From Streptomyces sp. NBC_01275 (GTDB taxonomy: Bacteria; Actinomycetota; Actinomycetes; Streptomycetales; Streptomycetaceae), in assembly GCF_026340655.1 (NCBI RefSeq), contig NZ_JAPEOZ010000001.1, forward strand, positions 7,130,001-7,194,000: a DNA stretch of 64,000 nucleotides, read 5' to 3'. The notes beneath the pieces are model-generated. The model did no database searches, was not told the origin of the DNA, and saw nothing but the letters and a program-made list of their open reading frames with translations. Numbering within the stretch: position 1 is the first letter of the stretch; each line of letters begins with the position of its first letter. A program made the position numbers and the translations under genes. Shown one piece after another: positions 26,174-33,377 of the stretch.

Positions 26174-28159
26174 TTGACCAGCTCCCCACAGCCCGCCGAC
26201 TCTCCCGCTCCCGCCTCAGCCGTCGCTCCCACACAAGCGTCCACCTCCTCCGTCCCGTCCGTTCTTGTCACTGCCACCGTCTCGGTCCCGCACCAGTCGG
26301 CAGACGTCTCCCACGCCGAACCGTCGCCCCACGCCACAGCCGACCTCCTGGACCATCCCGACCCGCACACGGCGGCCCAGGCAGCGGCCGTGGAGAACCT
26401 GCTGCGCTGCTGGGTACGAGAGACCGGCCTGCCCGCCCCCAGCGACGGCGCCCTCGACGTACCGCTGCCCGCCAGCGGCACCGCGCTGCTGGTCCCCGTC
26501 CTCTACTGGTCCGCCACGGGCTGGCACCGTTTCGGACTCCCGCGCCTGGCCGACGCTCCCGAGCAGTCCCCACCGGCCGACGCCGTCACCGCCGCAGCCC
26601 TGCTGTCCCGCGAGGCGCTCGGCGCACACGGCACGGCGGCTCAGCCGGCCCTCGCCCTGGACCACGCCCTCGCCCCCGCAACCGGCGAAGGCGTCGACCT
26701 GGTCGCCCGCGTCGCCGACTCCCTGCGTCGCACCGCGGTCTTCATCCGCGAGCGCCGGAAGTGCCCCGCCGACGCGCCCGACCTGTTTCTGGCCGCCGAA
26801 CAGGCGCTGTTGCTCGGACACCCCCTGCACCCGACCCCGAAGAGCCGAGAAGGCCTCTCGGATGCCGAAGCGCGCCTGTACTCACCTGAACTGCATGGTT
26901 CGTTCCCCCTTCACTGGCTGGCTGTCGCTCCTTCCGCGCTCGCCACCGACTCCGCCTGGACGGAACGCGGTCGCACCGTCCCCGCCGACCGGCTGACAGC
27001 CCCACTCGCCGGCCCCGGGCTGCCGCTGCCCGATGGGTACGCGGCCCTGCCCGTGCACCCGTGGCAGCTGGGCGAGGCCCGGAACCGTCCTGACGTCGCG
27101 GCCCTGCTCGACGCCGGGTTGCTCCGGGATCTCGGCCCGCTCGGCCCCCCGTGGCACCCCACCTCCTCCGTACGAACGGTCCACCGGTCCGGCGCCCCCG
27201 CCATGCTCAAACTGTCGCTGGGGCTGCGCATCACCAACTCCCGTCGTGAGAACCTCCGCAAGGAACTCCACCGCGGTGTCGAGGTGCACCGGCTGCTGCG
27301 CGCGGGCCTCTCCAAGCGGTGGCAGGCGGTCCACGCGGGCTTCGACATCGTTCGCGACCCGGCCTGGCTCGCGATCGACGGCACGGACGGGCTTCCGGTG
27401 CCGGGACTCGACGTGGTGATCCGGCACAACCCGTTCACTGCGGCCGACGACGTCTCCTGCATCGCCGGCCTCGTCTCACCCCGGCCGTACGCCGGATCAC
27501 CCCCACCGCACTCGTCCTCCCCGGACACGGTTCCCGCCCACAGTTCCCGGCTGGCCGCCATCGTCACGCGTCTCGCCGGGCGGACAGGGCGCCCGCTGGG
27601 GGCGGTCGCCGTCGAGTGGTTCCTGCGCTACCTGGAGCAGGTCGTCCGCCCCGTCCTGTGGCTCGACGGAGAGGCCGGGATCGCGTTGGAGGCGCACCAG
27701 CAGAACACGCTCCTCCTGCTGGACCCCGACGGCTGGCCCCAGGGCGGCCGCTACCGGGACAACCAGGGCTACTACTTCCGCGACTCCCGCCGTGCGGAAC
27801 TCGAAGCCCAACTGCCCGGTATCGGTGAACACAGCGACACCTTCGTCTCCGACGAGGTGACCGACGAGCGCTTCGCCTACTACCTGGGGATCAACAACGT
27901 GCTCGGACTCGTCGGCGCATTCGGTTCCCAACGGCTCGCCGACGAACGCCTGCTGCTCGCCGCCTTCCGACGCTTTCTCACCGACGCCGCCTCCGGCCCC
28001 GACCGGCTGCGCAGTTCACTGCCCGCCCGCCTGCTCGACTCACCCGTTCTGCGCTGTAAGGCCAACCTGCTGACCCGACTGCACGGCCTCGACGAACTCG
28101 TGGGCCCGGTGGACACCCAGTCCGTCTACGTCACCATCGCCAACCCCCTGCATTCCTGA
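26174..28159 (+). CDS. NRPS-independent siderophore synthetase (IucA/IucC family)
   Basis: About 661 residues. It activates a carboxylate, usually citrate or succinate, with ATP and joins it to an amine or hydroxamate. Family motifs are VHPWQ, HPTSSVRT, LKLSLGLRITNSRRENLRKE, EAHQQNTLLLL and RDNQGYY, ending in the FhuF-like reductase-type segment. TTG 26174 is a guess: AGGAA lies seven bases upstream and no ATG/GTG stands between it and the conserved region; the first about 60 residues are low-complexity. The aminotransferase lies upstream and the acyltransferase downstream. Confidence 0.9.
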   Translation: MTSSPQPADSPAPASAVAPTQASTSSVPSVLVTATVSVPHQSADVSHAEPSPHATADLLDHPDPHTAAQAAAVENLLRCWVRETGLPAPSDGALDVPLPASGTALLVPVLYWSATGWHRFGLPRLADAPEQSPPADAVTAAALLSREALGAHGTAAQPALALDHALAPATGEGVDLVARVADSLRRTAVFIRERRKCPADAPDLFLAAEQALLLGHPLHPTPKSREGLSDAEARLYSPELHGSFPLHWLAVAPSALATDSAWTERGRTVPADRLTAPLAGPGLPLPDGYAALPVHPWQLGEARNRPDVAALLDAGLLRDLGPLGPPWHPTSSVRTVHRSGAPAMLKLSLGLRITNSRRENLRKELHRGVEVHRLLRAGLSKRWQAVHAGFDIVRDPAWLAIDGTDGLPVPGLDVVIRHNPFTAADDVSCIAGLVSPRPYAGSPPPHSSSPDTVPAHSSRLAAIVTRLAGRTGRPLGAVAVEWFLRYLEQVVRPVLWLDGEAGIALEAHQQNTLLLLDPDGWPQGGRYRDNQGYYFRDSRRAELEAQLPGIGEHSDTFVSDEVTDERFAYYLGINNVLGLVGAFGSQRLADERLLLAAFRRFLTDAASGPDRLRSSLPARLLDSPVLRCKANLLTRLHGLDELVGPVDTQSVYVTIANPLHS

Positions 28160-28176
28160 GCCGTCCGTATTCCACA

Positions 28177-28224
28177 ACCTCCAACGTCTCCCACCTCCAA
28201 CGTCTCCCACCTCCGACCTCTCCA
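28177..28224. repeat. 16-bp direct repeats after the siderophore synthetase
   Basis: ACCTCCAACGTCTCCC occurs at 28177 and 28193, with a degenerate third unit at 28209. It begins 18 bases after the synthetase stop. Confidence 0.8.
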
Positions 28225-28285
28225 TCCTCAAACCCTTCCGTCCTCAAGGAACATGTCCGCCCCACCGGCTGAGAGGAGCATCGCT

Positions 28286-28915
28286 GTGCCCCCCGTCAAC
28301 ACGGCGACCGTCATCCCTGCCACCGCCACCGTCGTCGCCACCGCCGACCTGCTCGACCGCGTCGGCGACTGGGGCACCACTCTCACGCCCGCGGGCGTGT
28401 TCCACCTCGCCCCCGTTCAGGTCGAGAGAGACCTTCTCCGAGTCGGCCGGTGGATGAACGACCCTGCTGTCGCGGCCTTCTGGGAACTCGCGGGCCCTCG
28501 GTCGGTGACCGAGCGACACCTGCGGAGCCAACTCGCCGACGAGGAACGGAGCGTTCCGTGTCTCGGCGTACTGGAGGGCATGCCGATGAGTTATTGGGAG
28601 ATCTACCGAGCCGACCTCGACCCGCTGGCCCGCCATTACCCGGCCCGACCGCACGACACCGGAATCCACCTCCTCATCGGCGGTGTCGCCGACCGCGGCC
28701 GAGGGCTCGGCAGCCTGCTGCTCCGGGCCGTCGCCGACCTCGTACTCGACAGGAGACCCACATGCGCACGCGTCGTGGCTGAACCCGATCTTCGCAACAC
28801 CCCCTCCATCGCCGCCTTCCTGACCGCAGGCTTCCGGTTCTCCGCCGAGGTCGCCCTGCCCACCAAGCGGGCCGCCCTCATGATCCGAGACCGGAACCTG
28901 CGTGATCTGATGTGA
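28286..28915 (+). CDS. GNAT acyltransferase for siderophore (IucB/RhbD/AlcB type)
   Basis: 209 residues from GTG 28286, which has GAGAGGAG at ideal spacing; ATG 28253 would add 11 residues but its AAGGAA is too close. Siderophore GNAT features are HLAPVQVERDLLRVGRWMNDP near the start, a DTGIHLLIGGVADRGRGLGS acyl-CoA loop, and AEPDLRNTPSIAAFLTAGF then KRAALMIRDR at the end. It should acylate the amine product before condensation. It is the third gene of the locus; no monooxygenase or exporter is present. Confidence 0.85.
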   Translation: MPPVNTATVIPATATVVATADLLDRVGDWGTTLTPAGVFHLAPVQVERDLLRVGRWMNDPAVAAFWELAGPRSVTERHLRSQLADEERSVPCLGVLEGMPMSYWEIYRADLDPLARHYPARPHDTGIHLLIGGVADRGRGLGSLLLRAVADLVLDRRPTCARVVAEPDLRNTPSIAAFLTAGFRFSAEVALPTKRAALMIRDRNLRDLM

Positions 28916-29201
28916 CGCTCCGAAGTCGCGCCGTCACACATGGAACGCCGCGGACGCCTCGGCAGTTCCCGCCAATTTCTCCCACCCGTGCCCGTCGCCC
29001 CTCGGACACCGCCCCGCCAGCCCCCGATCAGCCTTCGACCAGTCCCCGCCCCGCTTCTCGCCGCTTCTCGCCGTCCCTCGGATCCGCCCCCGCCGTCCCC
29101 CGAACCCAAGAAACCCGCACCTTGATCCTGTCGCTGTCCTCCCCCCTGACCACCTGGTTCATGACCCGTTTGTCAGTCCCGAGCCGTAGGGTGGTCGCGC
29201 T

Positions 29202-31178
29202 ATGACGAAGCCCTCACTCCCCGAACTCCTGCATGCTGCCGTCTCCGCCGTGGGCGGTACGGAGCGCCCCGGCCAGGTGACCATGGCCGAAGCCGTCGCG
29301 GAGGCGATCGACGACGGATCCCATCTGCTGGTCCAGGCCGGCACCGGCACCGGTAAGTCGCTGGGGTACCTCGTGCCCGCGCTCGCGCACGGTGAGCGGG
29401 TCGTGGTGGCGACCGCCACCCTCGCCCTGCAGCGTCAGCTCGTGGAGCGGGACCTGCCGCGCACGGTGGACGCCCTGCATCCGCTGCTGCGCCGACGCCC
29501 CGAGTTCGCGATGCTCAAGGGCAGATCGAACTACCTGTGCCTGCACCGCCTGCACGAAGGCGTTCCGCAGGACGAGGAGGAGGGCCTCTTCGACCAGTTC
29601 GAGGCTGCCGCGCCCACCAGCAAGCTGGGCCAGGACCTGCTGCGCATGCGCGACTGGGCGGACGAGACCGAGTCCGGCGACCGCGACGACCTCACGCCCG
29701 GCGTGTCCGACCGGGCCTGGGCCCAGGTGTCGGTCTCCTCCCGAGAGTGCCTGGGCGCGACCAAGTGCGCGTATGGAGCCGAGTGCTTCGCCGAGATGGC
29801 CCGTGAGCGCGCCAAACTGTCCGAGGTCGTCGTCACCAACCACGCGCTGCTCGCCATCGACGCCATCGAGGGCGCCCCGGTCCTCCCGCAGCACGAGGTG
29901 CTGATCGTCGACGAGGCGCACGAACTGGTCGGACGGGTCACCGGCGTCGCCACCGGCGAGCTCACCCCGGGCCAGGTCAACCGGGCGGTACGGCGTGCGG
30001 CGAAGCTGGTCAACGAGAAGGCCGCCGATCAGCTCCAGACCGCAGCGGAGGGCTTCGAGCGGCTGATGGAGCTGGCGCTGCCGGGCCGCCTGGAGGAGAT
30101 CCCGGAGGACCTCGGTTATGCCCTGATGGCGCTGCGCGACGCCGCGCGCACCGTCATCTCCGGGATCGGCGCGACCCGCGACAAGTCCGTCCAGGACGAG
30201 GACGCGGTCCGTAAGCAGGCGCTCGCGTCCGTGGAATCCGTGCACGACGTGGCGGAGCGGATCGTCAACGGCTCCGAGTACGACGTCGTCTGGTACGAGC
30301 GGCACGACCGCTTCGGCGCCTCCCTGCGCGTCGCCCCCATGTCCGTATCGGGCCTGCTGCGAGAGAAGCTCTTCGCGGACCGCTCCGTGACCCTGGCCTC
30401 GGCCACCCTGAAGCTCGGCGGGGACTTCAACGGTGTCGGCGCCTCCCTCGGCCTCGCCCCGGAGGGCACGGAGAGCGAGGACTTTCCGAAGTGGAAGGGC
30501 CTCGACGTCGGCTCGCCCTTCGACTACCCCCGGCAGGGGATCCTGTACGTCGCCAAGCACCTGTCGCGCCCCGCGCGCGACGGCGACCGCGCGGACATGC
30601 TGGACGAACTGACCGAACTGGTCCAGGCGGCCGGTGGCCGCACGCTCGGTCTCTTCTCCTCCATGCGGGCGGCGCAGCTCGCCGCTGAGGAACTGCGCGG
30701 CCGCATCCCCGAGTTCCCGATCCTTCTGCAGGGCGAGGAGACCCTGGGCGAGCTGATCAAGAACTTCGCGGCGGACCCGAAGACATGTCTCTTCGGCACG
30801 CTGTCGCTCTGGCAGGGCGTGGATGTGCCCGGCCCCAGCTGCCAGCTGGTCGTGATGGACAAGATCCCGTTCCCGCGCCCGGACGACCCGCTGATGAGCG
30901 CCCGCCAGAAGGCGGTGGAGGAGGCCGGAGGCAACGGCTTCATGGCTGTCGCCGCCACGCACGCGGCGCTCCTCATGGCGCAGGGCGCGGGCCGTCTGGT
31001 CCGGGCGTCCGGGGATCGTGGCGTGGTGGCCGTCCTGGACCAGCGACTGGCGACAGCCCGTTACGGGAGCTATCTGAAGGCGTCCCTGCCGGACTTCTGG
31101 TACACCACGGACCGCAATCAGGTGCGCAAGTCGCTCGCGGCGATCGACGCCGTGGCCAAGCAGACAGAGGCGCAGTAG
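29202..31178 (+). CDS. dinG: ATP-dependent DNA helicase, DinG/XPD-like
   Basis: 658 residues. Walker A is AGTGTGKS (about residues 45-52) and the helicase II box is VDEAHEL. Four cysteines typical of an Fe-S cluster lie in SNYLCLHRLH, SRECLGATKCAYGAECF. Motif VI-like QGAGRLVRASGDRG follows at the C-terminus. The family unwinds DNA 5'-3' and RNA:DNA hybrids. It converges on lexA. I see no SOS box in the 200 bases before its ATG. Confidence 0.9.
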   Translation: MTKPSLPELLHAAVSAVGGTERPGQVTMAEAVAEAIDDGSHLLVQAGTGTGKSLGYLVPALAHGERVVVATATLALQRQLVERDLPRTVDALHPLLRRRPEFAMLKGRSNYLCLHRLHEGVPQDEEEGLFDQFEAAAPTSKLGQDLLRMRDWADETESGDRDDLTPGVSDRAWAQVSVSSRECLGATKCAYGAECFAEMARERAKLSEVVVTNHALLAIDAIEGAPVLPQHEVLIVDEAHELVGRVTGVATGELTPGQVNRAVRRAAKLVNEKAADQLQTAAEGFERLMELALPGRLEEIPEDLGYALMALRDAARTVISGIGATRDKSVQDEDAVRKQALASVESVHDVAERIVNGSEYDVVWYERHDRFGASLRVAPMSVSGLLREKLFADRSVTLASATLKLGGDFNGVGASLGLAPEGTESEDFPKWKGLDVGSPFDYPRQGILYVAKHLSRPARDGDRADMLDELTELVQAAGGRTLGLFSSMRAAQLAAEELRGRIPEFPILLQGEETLGELIKNFAADPKTCLFGTLSLWQGVDVPGPSCQLVVMDKIPFPRPDDPLMSARQKAVEEAGGNGFMAVAATHAALLMAQGAGRLVRASGDRGVVAVLDQRLATARYGSYLKASLPDFWYTTDRNQVRKSLAAIDAVAKQTEAQ

Positions 31179-31196
31179 ACAGCCCGGGACAGCACA

Positions 31197-31230
31197 GGGC
31201 CCCGGAACCGGCGCAGGGATCCCGGGGCCC
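31197..31230. terminator. Shared terminator of dinG and lexA
   Basis: GGGCCCCGG (31197-31205) pairs perfectly with CCGGGGCCC (31222-31230). It lies between two convergent stops. Confidence 0.8.
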
Positions 31231-31270
31231 AGTCAGGGGGCGGTGCGGGCAGGCCCGCACGCCGCCGTTC

Positions 31271-32050
31271 TCAGACGCGGCGCAGCACGGCCACCACCTT
31301 GCCGAGAATGGTCGCGTCGTCGCCCGGGATCGGCTCGTACGCAGCGTTGTGGGGGAGGAGCCAGACATGGCCCTCCTCGCGCTTGAAGCGCTTCACCGTG
31401 GCCTCGCCGTCGAGCATCGCCGCCACGATGTCACCGTTCTCGGCGACGGGCTGGCGGCGGACGGTGACCCAGTCGCCGTCGCAGATGGCGGCCTCGATCA
31501 TCGAGTCGCCGACGACCTTCAGCACGAACAGCTCACCGTCGCCCACCAACTGCCTGGGGAGAGGGAAGACGTCCTCCACCGATTCCTCGGCGAGGATCGG
31601 GCCGCCGGCGGCGATACGGCCGACCAGCGGGACGTACGACGCGGCGGGCTTGCCGGCCGTGTCCGTGGGCTGCACGGAGGCGGCCTGGTCGGAACCGCGC
31701 ACCTCGTACGCGCGCGGGCGGTGCGGGTCGCGGCGCAGGAAGCCCTTCCGTTCCAGTGCCATCAGCTGGTGCGCGACCGAAGAGGTGCTGGACAGGCCGA
31801 CGGCCTGGCCGATCTCCCGCATGGACGGCGGGTAGCCGCGCCGCTGCACGGAGTCCCTGATCACTTCGATCACCCGCCGCTGCCGGTCGGTGAGCCCCGA
31901 GCTGTCTGCGCGGATGCCTGGAGGTCGGCCCGGCAGCGAGCGCTTGTGTCCCTCGGGATTCGTGGCTTCGTTCATCGCATGCACCGGCTCGAGTCGGCCC
32001 TGGGAGCGGTCCTGGGCAGTGATGGTGGCACTGTCTGCGGTGGTGGTCAC
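31271..32050 (-). CDS. lexA: SOS repressor LexA
   Basis: 259 residues from GTG 32050, with GAGAGGGG upstream; ATG 31975 would give the shorter 234-residue form but lacks a good ribosome-binding site. The winged helix includes [23 protein letters not shown]. The autoproteolysis part has the Ala-Gly cleavage site in GRIAAGGP, catalytic Ser in VGDSMI and Lys in GEATVKRF. RecA-stimulated self-cleavage is expected. An SOS box lies upstream, indicating autoregulation. Confidence 0.97.
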   Translation of the reverse strand: MTTTADSATITAQDRSQGRLEPVHAMNEATNPEGHKRSLPGRPPGIRADSSGLTDRQRRVIEVIRDSVQRRGYPPSMREIGQAVGLSSTSSVAHQLMALERKGFLRRDPHRPRAYEVRGSDQAASVQPTDTAGKPAASYVPLVGRIAAGGPILAEESVEDVFPLPRQLVGDGELFVLKVVGDSMIEAAICDGDWVTVRRQPVAENGDIVAAMLDGEATVKRFKREEGHVWLLPHNAAYEPIPGDDATILGKVVAVLRRV

Positions 32051-32109
32051 GTCGGCCCCTCTCGGTTGTCTCCCTGCTGGACAACGGTAGTTGCTTTCGA
32101 AAGGTTGCG

Positions 32110-32125
32110 CCAAACACACGTTCGA
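32110..32125 (-). promoter_or_regulatory. LexA-binding SOS box
   Basis: Read on the minus strand it is TCGAACGTGTGTTTGG, which matches the actinobacterial SOS consensus tCGAAC-N4-GTTYGa except at the last base. It lies 60 bases before the lexA start. Confidence 0.88.
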
Positions 32126-32480
32126 GTGAAAAAGCGTGAATAGCCTGACTTGATCACGTGTCTGGGTGTATGGCTAACGCGGTGCCTGGCAGGCAAAAGA
32201 GCCCATCGTTGTACTCTTCACCGCCGGGGCCGAGGACCTTGTGAGGCGCCGACCCAGTCTGCCATCCGGTGCTCCCGTCGCCCGGGAACCGGGCCCGCTC
32301 TGTGCGAGAGTCCCACTCATCCTCCGTACGGCGCCCACGGTATCGCCGTACATGCCGGCGCGATACGGCCGCACGCGCGCGTGTCCGGGTGCGTGCCGTG
32401 GGTTCGGCGTGCCGGTCGGGGTTCACGGGGTGTGACCGTGCGAATGCGACACGCGCGGGGGGTGTGGATGTATGAGCCAA

Positions 32481-32500
32481 TCCCCACATGTAGTGGTTGG
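32481..32500 (+). promoter_or_regulatory. Candidate NrdR box
   Basis: TCCCCACATGTAGTGGTTGG is an imperfect palindrome centred on ACATGT and partly matches the NrdR consensus ACACWATATWGTGT. NrdR is known to bind its own nrdRJ promoter in S. coelicolor. No clear second box at the usual spacing was found. Confidence 0.4.
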
Positions 32501-32635
32501 ATTGCATCAGTGGCCCAGAAGTTGTGGTCCCCCGTGTCTTCGGACGCTCGCGGATCGCCTATGCTTGGGGCTGCTTCGAGGGGCCCATGAGGCCCGGCGA
32601 AGCCATTGAGTCTGCTGTGAGGAGGGTTGGAGTTC

Positions 32636-33214
32636 ATGCACTGCCCCTTCTGCAGGCACCCCGACAGTCGTGTGGTCGACAGCCGTACGACCGATGACGG
32701 CACGTCGATCCGCAGGCGCCGCCAGTGCCCTGACTGCTCCCGTCGTTTCACGACCGTGGAGACGTGCTCGCTGATGGTGGTGAAGCGGTCCGGGGTCACC
32801 GAGCCGTTCAGCCGCACCAAGGTCATCAACGGCGTGCGCAAGGCATGCCAGGGACGGCCTGTCACCGAGGACGCCCTCGCTCAGCTCGGCCAGCGGGTCG
32901 AGGAGGCGGTGCGGGCCACCGGAAGCGCCGAGTTGACCACCCATGACGTGGGACTGGCCATACTCGGTCCGTTGCAGGAGCTCGACCTCGTCGCCTATCT
33001 GCGATTCGCCTCCGTCTACCGGGCGTTCGACTCGCTCGAGGACTTCGAGGCCGCGATCGTGGAGCTCCGGGAACAGACGGGGCACCCCGCCGCGGACGAC
33101 GACGACCGCGTGTACGCAGAAGGCGCCTCAGGCGCTGTCGCGGGGAGCCGAGAAGACGACGGCGGGCCCGGAGGGACCACTCAGGTCCCCGAGCCCGCCC
33201 ACGCCGCCGACTGA
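32636..33214 (+). CDS. nrdR: Transcriptional repressor NrdR
   Basis: 192 residues. Zinc ribbon with CPFC (residues 3-6) and CPDC, then an ATP-cone domain ([24 protein letters not shown]). It senses ATP/dATP and represses ribonucleotide reductase genes. The C-terminal about 40 residues are an acidic, Gly-rich tail beyond the usual core. nrdJ follows 163 bp downstream. ATG 32636 gives the canonical start MHCPFC. Confidence 0.97.
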   Translation: MHCPFCRHPDSRVVDSRTTDDGTSIRRRRQCPDCSRRFTTVETCSLMVVKRSGVTEPFSRTKVINGVRKACQGRPVTEDALAQLGQRVEEAVRATGSAELTTHDVGLAILGPLQELDLVAYLRFASVYRAFDSLEDFEAAIVELREQTGHPAADDDDRVYAEGASGAVAGSREDDGGPGGTTQVPEPAHAAD

Positions 33215-33272
33215 CGGCGCGCCGGGACCGGGCTCAGACCCCGGGGCCGGCCGCCGACGGCGGACGAAGACT

Positions 33273-33306
33273 TGTTGCGGGCGATGGTTCGTGGATGCCC
33301 GCAACA
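33273..33306 (+). terminator. Hairpin between nrdR and nrdJ
   Basis: TGTTGCGGGC (33273-33282) pairs perfectly with GCCCGCAACA (33297-33306) around a 14-nt loop. There is no U-run. It could terminate part of the nrdR transcripts or be an RNA processing/attenuation element ahead of nrdJ. Confidence 0.5.
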
Positions 33307-33377
33307 CCAGAGACAACACCCATGTCACGGGAACATCGTGGCATTTCAGGGCGTTTTTGCCTGTACAGGGAGGCGGC

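Larger units (their letters stand above)
32051..32635. other. Divergent lexA-nrdR intergenic region
   Basis: 585 bases. It contains the SOS box of lexA and a candidate NrdR site. No gene is convincing: the open frames lack codon bias and recognisable protein features. A possible nrdR -10 is TATGCT at 32560-32565. A small RNA cannot be excluded. Confidence 0.5.

Noticed and set aside
23820..26234. Upstream extension of the methyltransferase frame to about 1036 codons
   Set aside because: It is antisense to the aminotransferase, and the methyltransferase fold is complete from ATG 23819.
29000..29201. SOS box before dinG
   Set aside because: No CGAAC-N4-GTTCG-like site was found despite the expected LexA control.
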